Assembly (NCBI GenBank): GCA_030765065.1
Contig: CM060977.1
Span: 126,298,295 to 126,362,294 of the forward strand
Source: Deroplatys truncata
Lineage: Eukaryota > Arthropoda > Insecta > Mantodea > Mantidae
Direction of reading: 5' to 3'
DNA length: 64,000 nucleotides
Shown here piece by piece: positions 12,216 through 23,325 of the stretch (position 1 is the stretch's first letter; every line of letters starts with the position of its first letter). Both the position numbers and the translations under genes were made by a program. The notes under the pieces are model-generated. The model saw nothing but the letters and a program-made list of their open reading frames with translations. It ran no database searches and was not told the origin of the DNA.

Positions 12216-12343
12216 AATGTGTGACATAAATTGTGTGTTTTAACGAGCTCTACATTTTTTGTGTAGTAAAATTTTGTATAGCACTTACAGTTACCAGTTA
12301 TGCAAAAGCCATTCAGAATGAAGAGGACTTTTGGGGACATTAC
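12216..12343 (+). repeat. Rep1 internal fragment
   Basis: The segment GACATAAATTGTGTGTTTTA to TTTTGGGGACATT repeats the Rep1 middle directly after the terminus of the previous copy. It corresponds to the block amplified at 28.8-30.1 kb. Confidence 0.7.
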
Positions 12344-13580
12344 AATGAAATGTAACTCACGACAAGCGTATATGTACTGTGTCAATTAACAGTATTGTTA
12401 CTCAATGAGAAACCAATCCTTACGCATATGCACGTAATGTAGTACTCTGTATTGAAAACGACGAACGTTAAATGTCACCGTATCATCCAGTAGGTATTAC
12501 ATCAGACACACTTAGCGACAGTGACTAGCTATACAAGAGTGACGCGTGATACGAGAAATATAGTCGCCAGTTTGATACGGGAACAATGGTCGGCTCTGAC
12601 GATGTCGCGATTGTGCGACAATTTTGAAGCAATATACTTAACCTGCTTCGTTGTTGATTCTGCTGCCGTAATCTCGTAGCTCGTTTTGTTATCTCGTGTA
12701 CCAGCTGCTCCAGCGGTAAGCTATGCATCTCTCTCTCAGGGTATACGTGGATGTATTGTGAAAAGACCATATCAGTTTAAACTGATTGAGAAATTTTATG
12801 TGATCTAGTACTTGAGCTACTGAACCTGCAAGAGAGTTGGTGACCGTTTGAAGATCAAGAATAAAATTGATTATGAATCGTAGTACTAAAATTGTAAGAA
12901 CTGAATTATTGTACGTGCTAACTTCTACAGTATCAATTTTACGATTTTAAATAACTGTTTCTCACATGCGCGTCACTAAGCGCTTAAAATATCACTCGAG
13001 CAGTACGCACCGAAGACGGTACCAGATTCAGAGTAATGTATGTACAACTGTGTGCACGAACAACTCTAAGTACCAGTGCCTGTAGCAAAAGTAACTCTCT
13101 GAACTAAAATTACACGCCTTTATTACTTTTAGCCCCGCTTACTTCATTACTCTCCACCAACGCTATTTTTCACGCGAAACCAATAAATCTTAGTGTGCCT
13201 CTGTTACTTTGTTAGAAAGGGCTTGGCTAAAATCCGGTAAATGCCTTTCAATTCTCTTTTTCGAATTCTACCTAGGTGAACCAGCGAACGTATTGAGCTT
13301 ATTAACTAACCGAATTCCCAGAATCTTTAAGCTAATGCGTTCGCTGCTTCGGCTGTCGCTAATAACTTTGGTTAACATGACTCGCTAATGACCTGTTTCT
13401 CGGACAAATCTTTCAACACAAGCTTGTTACATTATACATTGATTTAATATACGGAAATTATTTACTACAATTATTTCTCTAAATCGCTGCTATTTCTTTA
13501 TCTAATTATTTATATCTTGTCATCAATAATTGTGGTATCACGTACCACAAACAGTTTCACAATTGGAGACTCTACGACTA
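12344..13580. other. Non-coding stretch of mixed composition
   Basis: No transposon signature or coding frame recognised. G+C is somewhat higher than in the flanking Rep1 copies. Confidence 0.4.
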
Positions 13581-13584
13581 TGAC

Positions 13585-14092
13585 TAGTTGACGGATGGGA
13601 CATCGTGCCCCTCGACTCCCAATGAATATTTTGTGCATAAATCTCCGGGAAGAACACATGGCATGGGGGACCGAAGGAGACGCACGGATTGCATAGCAGG
13701 CTGACGCAAGTCGACAGATATCCGCAAAGAACCCTAATAGTTCTAGGCTTGACCACCCGCCCGGGAGGGTCGCTCGGAGACGTCCCTCAAGTGGGACTGG
13801 GGAAACACAACTCACAAGGGAAGGCTCGACAGGCTTCCCTCTAGCAGGGCCGAAAAATTCTAATTCGTAAGCTTCTGCACCATCTGCCCGAAACCAACCA
13901 AACCACAGGAAACGGGGAGAGAGGAAATCCGTGGTAGAATACACCACTCCAGGATTTGCCTGTGCCAACCAGGGAGAACCAAAGAATCCCATGGTGTCAG
14001 AGTGGGCGGCCATCGGAAAACGAACCCAGGACCTCCCGAATGCGAGTCGCACACGTTAACGCGGCGCCACCTCGTTCGGTTATCGGGGACAC
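13585..14092 (-). mobile_element. SINE-B, long copy
   Basis: The minus-strand head has an A-box-like GAGGTGGCGCCGCGTTAACG, TGCGACTCGCATTCGGGAGG and a B-box-like GGTTCGTTTTCC. The conserved TGGTTCTCCCTGGTTGGC and a 350-bp tail follow. It is the longest member here. Open frames on the minus strand within it are incidental to its high G+C. Confidence 0.7.
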
Positions 14093-14159
14093 TAACATCA
14101 CGGATTTAATGTTGATTAAGGTAGCGCAGTAAAAACGCTTTTGCACATTCCTATTCTAA

Positions 14160-14935
14160 ACATCTGGTGTGTTGCACTCACACGACTTTCTCTACTCTTG
14201 TACAAACTATTTTTACAAACGCTTATTCTCCATCTACTTCATGTTTATCGCGATGTTAATCTTATTGTTAATTTTCTTGTAGAATGGTAGGGGAATTGGT
14301 AGGCTTTAAGCGATAGTCAAATATTTTAAGGGCTGGTTGCTATGTGCAGTATTCCATTCTCTTTGCATATCCAGGACATAAGAAAACAAATAACGAATTC
14401 CCATTTGAGAAAAGGAAAATTCAAACAAATAACAAGTAATATCTCGGAACTCGTTAACTCAAAAAAAAAATGTATATGATATACATTTGTGTTTAAGCGA
14501 ACTCAACATTTTTTGTGTAGAAAAAAATTTGCCTCTCACAGTTTACCAGCTATTAAAAAGTCATTCAAAAAGAAGAAGACTTTTGGAGACATTCTAAGAA
14601 AATTCAAGATAAAATTTTGTCATAAATTTGTCATTTTTTTTCGAAAAATATTCCAGGTAAAGGGTAATCTGAGGTGGGAGGTTTTCTTGAAAAACTTCGT
14701 GTCGCATCTTTGAATGATACTGAAACTAAATACCAAGCTTGGTATTTATCCGACTTTACATTTTTGAGTTATGCTGTTCATAGACACAAGGCACACACAC
14801 GGAACTTTTTCTAAAAGGGCTTTTGTTTGGATTCAGGTCACCTCAGAATATATTTCCGGTGAAAACTCGGTATCGAATTTTTGGGTGGAATGCAATACTT
14901 CCCCTTCTTGCTATACGTAGTAGAGAAAGTAAAAA
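14160..14935 (+). repeat. Rep1 copy, near complete
   Basis: It runs from GTTGCACTCACACGACTTTC to CTATACGTAGTAGAGAAAGT. All family boxes are present, with small deletions around 14430 and 14620. The microsatellite is reduced to a short CACACACACG. Confidence 0.8.
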
Positions 14936-15860
14936 TGATTATTTTGCCACTGAATTTCTACTCTAAAATTTTCTGCACACTTTTTTCCCCACCCAGAGTA
15001 AGTTTTAGAACATTAACTTCTTTTATATTAGGCTGTTGTCTACTAAATTCCTGAAAACTGTTAGACAGGTTAATTCATTTACAGAAATAAGTAAACAAGA
15101 TTTAATGTAACACAGAATTCGACAGTAATTCTGACACTAACGCAGAAACTGAGTTAGGGTATAATGCTAATCTGAGATAGGAACTTAAAAGCAGAGAGAA
15201 GTATGCAGAATGGAAAACATTCAATTTTATTACAAATAAGTATGACGAGTCCTGTAGTTTCAACACGTTTGGAAAATCAAGAAACTAAATTGCAGTGCTT
15301 GTTATTTGTATGACGTATTGCAATAAACATATTCCGACGTGCCTTCTTGAACAGCTCATTGCCTTAGTTTATGTTGAAAATAATTCAATTTAGCAAATAG
15401 CGGCACAAAAACCATACACATATTTGGGACACTCTCACAACTAGCATATGTGTATCTAAAACAATTTTGTATTTAGATAATGATGTTGACCGAAGCCTAA
15501 AAAATGGGGCGATGGAAATAATGCAGGAAGTCCAGAAGTTTATAGTAACACCAAGCAGCGTATTCTTTAATATATTTCATCCCATTTATTTGTTATAATT
15601 TTCATCGTGATTCAGATAATATAACCATGGATTTATATTCGCGTCATTTATAAAACAAAAGCTATTTCAACATCACGTACGTGTTAAAATTGTTGAAATT
15701 CGTATGAAATCTTAGCTCATTTGTCAATAAAAATTTAGATAGGAAGCGGGAATAATTATTATTTTAACTACCACATGAAAACGAAAAATTCAAATACCAT
15801 ACTCCACACTTAACGTTTGAGTCAGGATGAGATACAAAAAAATTATGAAAGGGTGCCGGA
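14936..15860. other. Non-coding stretch
   Basis: A+T-rich, with no recognised gene or repeat up to the SINE-A target duplication. Confidence 0.4.
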
Positions 15861-15871
15861 GTAGCACAAGT

Positions 15872-16169
15872 AGTCGTCCTCCGTGGTGTAGTGGTTACCA
15901 TGCTCGCCTCTAGTTCCGAGGTTGCGGGTTCAAACCCGGCGGAGGGCGATGGATTTTTTTCGGGCGTAAAAATCCTTAGCATTGCTTCCTTCGGAAGGGA
16001 ATTAAAGCAGGTGATCACGTGTCGTAGATTTACGGCACATAAAAGAACCTCAAGCTTGATAAAGAGGCCTCTGAGCAAAATTACCGGTCTTTCACGCCCG
16101 ATATAGAATGGGACGCTAAGGTCCACAGTAGCTAAAGAACGTCCATAAATAAAACTCAATTTAAATTTT
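15872..16169 (+). mobile_element. SINE-A with 11-bp target-site duplication
   Basis: tRNA-like head with A box TGGTGTAGTGG and B box GGTTCAAACCC. The body contains CTTCGGAAGGGAATTAAAGC, AGATTTACGGCACATAAAAG and ATATAGAATGGGACGCTAAG, and the 3' end is CATAAATAAAACTCAATTTA. The direct repeat GTAGCACAAGT occurs at 15861-15871 and 16170-16180, showing insertion by LINE machinery. The intact promoter boxes suggest a young copy. Confidence 0.92.
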
Positions 16170-16195
16170 GTAGCACAAGTCGGAGATGAAGTATC

Positions 16196-16712
16196 TCAAG
16201 GCCCAACTAGTAGCAAAGGTAAGGTACGTATCACGGAGGGGTCCCCGGAACCGCGGCAGAGCAGCGCAAGCAGGTCAGTCTGCCCTTTATGCTTCCAATG
16301 TGAGCGAAAGATGAGGGGAGAGACACGAAGGGCGATCCGGATGCCGACGGGCGCAAGCATGGACGGGATCCTTAATGTTTCCAGATAGAAAACATCTGAC
16401 ACCGCACATCCCTGCCCAGAAGCCACCTCCAGGGTCCCCCGGAGCGAGCCCCACGCTGAGGAAAGACCTAACTGAACGGTACCTTTACAGAAGGCAAGCC
16501 ACCGCCCAGCCACATCCGCCGAACACTCGTCTGGTCCTATAACCCTGAAACAGATGACAAGGAAGGTGATGAGTACAGGAAAATGAGAGGAAGGAGAGTC
16601 GTTGTAGAAGATGAACCACCTCACAATCACCTGGCGACCCGGGGAAACCATGAAAAACCTATAGGTCAAAGTGGGCGGTCGTCGGGGATCGAACCCCCCA
16701 ACGTAGTGGTGT
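16196..16712 (-). mobile_element. SINE-B, tRNA head partly truncated
   Basis: On the minus strand it has GGGTTCGATCCCCGACGACC followed by TCATGGTTTCCCCGGGTCGC and a tail including GTTTCAGGGTTATAGGACCA. It continues with a G+C-rich extension shared loosely with the copy at 40.3 kb. The A-box half of the head is lost at the right edge. Confidence 0.7.
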
Positions 16713-17800
16713 CTAGGTAAAAGCTGTAGGTCCTCTCATTCCAACGGCATCCTTATCTTCACCCTACCTCATCGTAGGCAACAGATTCCGCCCACTGGGC
16801 ACCTCCTTCTCAGAAATGCGTCCAGTCATGCTTGGTGGAATGAGGTAGCTTACGAAGATCATAGGCCACAGGAGGAGCTTAAAAAACGACAACAAATTTA
16901 TGGAATGAAATACAGAGTGTTGCCTTTAAAGGTACACAGTTTATGTTACGATCATCAGTATAACGTATATATAGAATTATTTTAGATAACACTACGCTAT
17001 GATAGTTTGGGATGTCTTAAATATTATGGGACACATTGTATTTTGCAGGCTGCTGCTATCTTTACAAAGATATGTTACAAGATTAGGAAGGTTCTTCTGG
17101 AGAAAAGTATCATCATGTATACTTTTCCCCTAAGGGGTAATCTTAGAAACCATTTCTATTCTTTTCTCACGTGTTATCAGTTTTATAGTATACCTTGTTT
17201 TTACGCTGTCTTGAGCGAGATTCTCTTTCAAAGTGGAACTTACTAGTTTTTACATTTCTTTACTGAAAAAAAAGAGTTTAGTACTGACAAGGGAAACCGA
17301 GACATTGTTCTAGAGTGTATTAAGGTATTCATTGGCATTATTGTGCATGTACATTCTCACTTTGAACGTTCCTTATTGACATACAAAGCATTAAAGCTGA
17401 TCCTATAGAACCCTGGAGAACTTCTCTAGAGAGCGTTGGAGCTGGCTTATGAATTTATGAATTCGCGAAAAGGAATGGAAAATTCAAGAATTCGCCAAAC
17501 AACTGGCGCAGTTCCAATGCCACTGGTCTGTACCTAGCCTTGTTGGTTGGTTTGTTCCATATTTATACACATTTATTTTTAGCTTTCTATTTTTCTTTTT
17601 TTTGCAAAAAACTCGACATTGATTTATTTACAACCCATAGAACGCTGACGGCTATGCTGGTGCGTTAAGGGAATCCAAATCTTTCCAAGTATTGGCTTAC
17701 ATTTGCTCAGGTTAGCCGAATTACACCCGGTGAACTAGCTATCCCAGATATCGGTATCTATGCAACCCGCAAATTTATTTTTACATGAAAACACCTTCCG
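16713..17800. other. Non-coding stretch
   Basis: No gene recognised. Poly-T occurs near 17590. Confidence 0.4.
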
Positions 17801-17804
17801 TTTT

Positions 17805-18574
17805 AAAAAATTCTGATGTGTTACATTCAAATGACTATCGCTTATTAGTGGATATACAAATTATTCTTACGAAGGTTTGTTTTCCTACTTCATTTTAGTA
17901 GCGATAGTCAAATGTTTAAGAACTGGACACTATGCGCTAGCCTGAAAATTCTATATTCTTTCTACGATAACGCTAGAAACAACTGAAAACGACAGGACTT
18001 CAAAGGAATGGCTAAGTATTGAGCAGTTCGAACCATTAATAACGGACATTTCGGAAATGGGCTGATGTAAAAAAAAATAGTTACTTGAAATGAATTGTGT
18101 TTTTGAAGAGATCTACATTTTTTTGAATGGTATGTATACGTGTATCGCTTAGTGTTTTGCGGTTATACAAGATTATCCGAAATTCCTTCTGAATAAAGAG
18201 GACTTCACAGGCTATTCCCAAAAAATTGATGATACGCGTTTTATTTTTCATATAAACATTTTAATTTACGGCATTTTAATCAAAATCGTTAGAGAAAGTA
18301 TTTATAAAATAAAAAAAAATATTCCCTGTAAAGGATAGTTTGGGTGGGATGTGGGTTTTCTTGAAAATCCTTATGTCGCATTTTGGAAGACACTCAACCT
18401 AAATACCAAGTTTAGTATGTTTGGTATTTATCCTACTTTTCGTTTTTGAGTTATGCTGTTCACGGAAACACCCACAGAGGATACAACGATCTTTTTCTAA
18501 AAATACTTTTTAGGGGCCTCAAAAATGCATTTCCGATGAAATATCGACATCGAATTTTAGGTTGAAATACAATA
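17805..18574 (+). repeat. Rep1 copy (older subfamily), left part, interrupted
   Basis: It starts with TTCTGATGTGTTACATTCAA and runs to GAAATACAATA. The copy is split at the TA by a 1.8-kb insertion and resumes at 20377 with TACTTCCTCGACG and the GAGGTAGAGAAAGTA terminus. Confidence 0.8.
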
Positions 18575-18815
18575 CGAGGCGAGTTTTTAAAGTACAGTTT
18601 TAATAATATTTAGCTGCAGTCGCGATTTTGAGCATGCGCGATCAGTTCCTCCACTCATTAGGAAGCCAGATGTAGCTGCGTGCAGACTTGACTTTCAGCA
18701 CCCGCGGCATCATTCTTTAATGAAGGCATATGAAAACTAGTTTGTCGTTACAAGTGCCTGAATATCAGCGGTGTATATGTGAAGAAGCAGTGTAAGGTAA
18801 TGAAACATAAATGCA

Positions 18816-20306
18816 CACTGGCATGCAAAACCTAAGGACGAAAGTAATATTCGCATGCCGTGACACTGCCAAGTAACATAGCTCGATGAAATAGTAGCAG
18901 CAGTAGAGAGAACTGCTACAGTAGGCAACTAAACGAAATATGCAATGAGACGAACAGAAATGCCACTTTTATTCATAGATCATAATCTACACTAAAGTCA
19001 ATACGACATATGATGACTCTCTAGATTTACAGAAACAGATATATGGTGCTTAAAATAGTGTATGATCACCACGGACAGCAATGCAAGCTCTGCATGGTGC
19101 TCCCATGCTGGCCACAAGGTTGGTAAGCAGTTCTTGTGGTAGGGCGTTCCATTCCTCCGTCAGCGCTGTTGACAACTGTTTGATGGTCTTTGGTGCATGT
19201 GAATATGCTGCAATGCGTCTCACCAAAGCATCCCACACGTGTTCGATGAGATTTAAATCGGTAAAACGGGCAGGCCAGCCCATTCGCCTAATATCCTCCA
19301 CCTGCGCTGTTCGATGCGGTTGCGCATTGTCATCCACAAAAACGAAGTCAGGGCCAACTGCATCCATGAAAAGACGCACATGGTGAAGGAGTACAGTATC
19401 ACAATAACGTTGACCAGTGAGCGTACCATGTTCAAAGATTTGGAGTTATTCGGTGCGCCCATGCAACATTATGCCTCCCCAAACCATAACACCTGGACCA
19501 CCAAAACGATCATGTTCAAGGATGTTCCTGGGTTCATTACGTCTTCCCACCTCTCGCCAAATGAGGGTACGTCAAGAAGCACAACTAAGATTGAATCTGC
19601 TCTAATCCAAGAAGAGCACGTGACCCCATCCTCGTTGGTCCAATTTTGATACTCTTGAGACCATCGCAAACGATGCCGCCGATGTGCGGATGTCAGTGGA
19701 ACACAACGTACTGGCCGTCGGGCAAAGAGACCACCTCTGTATAGTCGCCGTGTCGCTGTGTATCGTGAAATTGCGTGCCTAGCTGTCCTGTTAAATGCGG
19801 TAGCAATTGCATCCTCTGTTTGGCGTGGACGCCTTCTTGCCTATTGCACAATGTAGCGGTCATCTGCTGCTGTAGTTGAGCGTGGTCAAACACCAGCTGC
19901 CCTTGGGACAGCAGTGCCTGTTGTTTGGAAGGTTCCCCACGCACGTGAAACAATGCTGTGAGAAATTCCAAACTCCTGAGCAACACTCGTCACACTTAGC
20001 CCTTCTTCCAGTTTCCTGATGATTCTTCCCGTGTGAAGTCATTCAAATGGCCACGTTGCAATGAAGAACACTATTAAAGTGCACCGTAACAGCTCGCTAA
20101 TTGCCACACACCGTCTTATCCTGTTTCGTGAACTGTCCCGTGTTGCGGGACCAGACCCATTTGGCACTATAGGCTCGCTACACTCACGCCATGTGACATC
20201 TAGCTTTCTGTGTACGTGTGAGAGGCCTCTGGCAACATGTTACTACCAAGTAGTTCATTTGGTATGTTACTTTACCCATCTCGTCCTTAGGTTTTGCACA
20301 CCAGTG
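18816..20306 (-). mobile_element. Tc1-like DNA transposon, distinct family
   Basis: Inverted ends CACTGGCATGCAAAACCTAA (left) and CACTGGTGTGCAAAACCTAA (right, reverse complement) are followed by GGACGA on both sides. TA follows the right end, while CA (a decayed TA) precedes the left. The 1491-bp unit carries a transposase pseudogene on the minus strand and lies inside the MITE at 18575-20376. Confidence 0.88.
19050..20045 (-). pseudogene. Tc1-like transposase, decayed
   Basis: On the minus strand GRIIRKLEEGLSVTSVAQEF opens the helix-turn-helix region, with VSRAWGTFQTTGTAV following. The C-terminal third is a clean frame (19050-19379) with VFVDDNAQPHRTAQVEDI, then DLNLIEHVWDALVRRI, and a stop after DHTLF. 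I count 28 residues between the second aspartate and the glutamate, against 34 in active Tc1 enzymes, so about six residues are deleted in the catalytic core. Several frameshifts lie between the two parts. It would act in the nucleus on its own ends but must be inactive. Confidence 0.88.
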
Positions 20307-20376
20307 TATTTGGAAAATAATACTGTGCTATTTTTTTTATAAAAATCATCGGTAATTGCTTTAAAAACACACCTCG

Positions 20377-20419
20377 TACTTCCTCGACGTACTATACGAG
20401 GTAGAGAAAGTAATAAATG
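20377..20419 (+). repeat. Rep1 right terminus, separated by insertion
   Basis: TACTTCCTCGACG followed by the TACTATACGAGGTAGAG and AAAGTAA terminus completes the copy that begins at 17805. Confidence 0.8.
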
Positions 20420-20859
20420 CTAATGCAGCTATTCTTCTTGCAACTTATTCACTCCTACAACGAACAACATTAATTAATGCATGCAAATACAAAAAAGCTG
20501 CAGAAAGCTTAAAAATAATCGACTGGCTTAGAGGCTGAATGTACGATACTTGCAGAAATATTTCTGTAGTGTGTCTCGGCAAAGATTCCATATGGTCCAA
20601 TAGACTAGTGCTCCAAAAATAGTGATATGCACTCTAGGATAACTGGTTCAAATGTGATGCCATAAGTTGGTTTCTATTTATTCGGCGCTAACTTTTAGAA
20701 CCTGAGCACTCATGTCAAACGTAATGCAATAGTTCACCCAGAATTGAAATATTAACTTAAGCGTACATTTAACATATGTGATTGTGTAATATTCATTTTG
20801 GGTCCAGGTGTATCTCTAATTGGTCCTAGAGTATCGATCTATAATTTCATACATGTCTA
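20420..20859. other. Non-coding stretch
   Basis: No gene or known repeat recognised. Confidence 0.4.
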
Positions 20860-21085
20860 CGTTTTATGCCAAGGCCACAACCGCCTTATATGCGTATCGG
20901 CCGAGACGGCAGTGAGCTCGGTATTATGCCACTGCGCAACAGCGGAGCAGGACGTGTCGAGGGTACGTTTATCAGCTGTGAGCAGTCTCAGTCCTTGGTT
21001 TGTCTTCTTCTTGTGAACTGTTTCGACAATACGTGCGTCGAGTGTAATTTCCTTAGGAACTTTATTCTCTTATTAGTCAACGGAA

Positions 21086-21426
21086 ATGCCTGCCAACAAA
21101 TTCACGCTTGAACAGAGTATTTTTATGTACGTTACATACTTGAAAACTGAACCATGTAGACAGTTGTGTAGACAATTTCAGTAGCAGGTTATGCAGTTCC
21201 GGATTAGAGAGTTTGGTCGATAAATTTGGAACAATGGGATCGCTAAACGCTAAAAAATGAAGTTTATAGGAACAATCCCCACACTATAGACGAAATTAAG
21301 GACACTAGAAAAGCAGAAATTATGAAAATTACACAAGAAGAACTTATGCGTGTGAATGGTAACTTCATCCAACGATGTCAAGAATACATTCGCGCAGATG
21401 AACACCACTTTCAACAACACTTATAA
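21086..21426 (+). pseudogene. Mariner-type transposase remnant, middle deleted
   Basis: The start MPANKFTLEQSIFMYVTYLK resembles the N-terminal helix-turn-helix of a widespread insect transposase-like family. The distal part NNPHTIDEIKDTRKAEIMKI, then MRVNGNFIQRCQEYIRADEH and a stop at 21424-21426, matches the C-terminal end of the same kind of enzyme. A stop and a frame change lie between, and the whole catalytic domain is absent. The family assignment rests on remembered motif shapes. The product would be non-catalytic. Confidence 0.6.
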
Positions 21427-21448
21427 CAAGATTAGTACTCATTACGTA

Positions 21449-22592
21449 CTCTACGTGATCAAAAGTATCCGGACACCTGGCTGAAAATGACGTACAAGTT
21501 CGTGGCGCCGTCCATCGGTAATGCTGGAAGTCAATATGGTGTTGGCCCACCCTTAGCCTTGATGACATACTTTCCATCAGGTGCTGGAAGGTTTCTTGGG
21601 GAATGGCAGCCCATTCTTCACGGAGTGCGGAACTGAGGAGAGGTATCGATGTAGGTCGGTGAGTCCTGGTACGAAGTCAGCGTTCCAAAACATCCCAAAG
21701 GTGTTCTATAGGATTCAAGTCAGGACTCTGTGCAGACCAGTCCATTACAGGGATGTTATTGTCGTGTAACCACTCCGCCACAGCCCGTGCAGTATGAACA
21801 GGTGCTCGATCGTGTTGAAAGATGTAATCGACATCCCCGAATTGCTCTTCAACAGTGGGAAGCAAGAAGGTGCTTAAAATATCAATGTAGGTCTGCGCTG
21901 TGATCGTGCCACCAAAATAACAAGGGGTGCAAGCCCCCTCCAGGTGAAACACGACCACACCATAACAACCTCCGAATTTCACTGCTGGCACTACACACGC
22001 TGGCAGATGGCTTTCACCGAGCATTCGCCATATCCACACCCTGCCATCGAATCGCCATATTGTGTACCGTGATTCGTCACTCCACACAACGTTTTGCCAC
22101 TGTTCAATCGTGTAATGTTGACGCTCCTTACACCAAGGACGCGTGGCGTCGTTTGGCATTTTCCTGCGTGATGTGTGGCTTATGAGCAACCGCTCGACCA
22201 TGGAATCCAAGGTTTCTCACCTCACGCCTAACTGTCATAGTACTTGGAGTGGATCCTGATGCAGTTTGGAATTCCTGTGTGATGGTCTGAATAGATGTCT
22301 TCCTATTACTCTTTACGACCCTCTTCAAATGTCGGTGGTCTCTGCCAGTCAACAGATGAGGTTGGCCTGTGCGCTTTTGTGCTGTACATGTCCCTTCACA
22401 TTTCCACTTCACTATCACATCACAAACAGTAGACCTAGAGATGTTTAAGAGCGTCCCATTCTGCTGTTTCACGATGTCTAATGACTACTGAGGTCGCAGA
22501 TAATAAGTACCAGGCAGTAGGTGGCAGCATAATGCACCTAAGATGAAAAACGTATGTTTGTGGGGTGTCCGGATACTTTTGATCACATAGTA
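21449..22592 (-). mobile_element. Tc1-like DNA transposon, copy 2
   Basis: Ends CTCTACGTGATCAAAAGTAT (left) and ACTATGTGATCAAAAGTATC (right, reverse complement) match the element at 5760-7004, with TA on both sides. It is about 100 bp shorter because of internal deletions, and lies in the opposite orientation. Confidence 0.88.
21531..22459 (-). pseudogene. Tc1-like transposase, DDE core readable
   Basis: Better preserved than the copy at 5.9 kb. One frame (22128-22472) covers the DNA-binding region, with RSTVCDVIVKWKCEGTC and EVRNLGFHGRAVAHKPHIT. An overlapping frame (21677-22210) carries WSDESRYTIWRFDGRVWIWR, FQHDRAPVHTA and [16 protein letters not shown]. Between the second aspartate and the glutamate I count 34 residues, the DD34E spacing of Tc1 enzymes. 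About 80 bp just after the start codon is deleted and the two frames are shifted, so no functional protein is expected. Confidence 0.9.
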
Positions 22593-22709
22593 TATATGCT
22601 ACTAACACTCGTAAGTAATGAGGAAGTTATGGAATGGAAAACCCCGCAGTGTAGTAGACTGTGTGCGGAGCATGCATTCGTGCGATTCGCGGCCTTGGCA
22701 TAAAACGAA

Positions 22710-23325
22710 GGCACTGCATATTCGGTGGTTTTACATTGTGCGAGACAATGAATCAATGTTTTTAGGGATGTTTTTCTGAAACATTTTGGATATAGGTAAC
22801 AATGTATACTTAAAATCGACGAGAAAAGTGATGCAGCTCTCAGTAGAAAATTAGCGTGTTTGTGAGAGGGATTTCAATCGTGAGTATTCTGTTTCGCTTG
22901 AACTGATTTTTTGCCGATTTCAGAAACTTCATTTATATAAATACTGCTAAGTAGGTTGTGTTATTATAAGATGCCTAGTGGCGACTGGGTTACTTGATGC
23001 AAATTGTTTCTAGTGAGAGTAAAAGGGAAATTATAGAATTCCTCTATATAACATTAAGGGAACGGCAGTTTCCTTCTGCATCAGTTCGTAATAGGTGTAT
23101 GGTATATATCGATTTGTTAGATCTGGGATGACTGTTCACATCTTGCAAGAGGGTATATTGGAATGGGAGGAATCTTTGCTATAAAAGCTTCTCTGAAAAC
23201 TGTACTTTGAAAAGTTACTGTTTTGAGGAGATCAATGCTCGTGGGAGAGGGGACATATCAACGCATGGAGCATATACCTTGAAGAAAAAACTGAGCATAT
23301 AGAAAAAACATTTGAAACGTCGATC
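22710..23325. other. Non-coding stretch
   Basis: No gene or repeat family recognised. Confidence 0.4.

Larger units (their letters stand above)
18575..20376. mobile_element. MITE with CGAGG...TTTTTAAAG ends, itself interrupted
   Basis: The left end is CGAGGCGAGTTTTTAAAG. The right end, in reverse complement, is CGAGGTGTGTTTTTAAAG, a 16 of 18 match. TA lies at 18573-18574 and 20377-20378, so the target site in Rep1 (CAATACTTCC) is exactly reconstructed. Without the nested Tc1-like element it would be about 310 bp and non-coding, which fits a deletion derivative of a Tc1/mariner-superfamily element. Confidence 0.8.
20860..22707 (+). mobile_element. Deleted DNA transposon with 17-bp inverted ends, host of a Tc1 copy
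   Basis: CGTTTTATGCCAAGGCC at 20860-20876 is matched exactly by the reverse complement of 22691-22707. Between the ends lies a short, internally deleted transposase frame (21086-21426) and, downstream of it, the Tc1-like element at 21449-22592. Without the Tc1 the unit is about 0.7 kb. The flanking target duplication is not clear. Confidence 0.55.

Noticed and set aside
13510-14052. 180-codon minus-strand frame
   Set aside because: It coincides with a SINE-B copy whose tRNA-like head and family tail explain the sequence.
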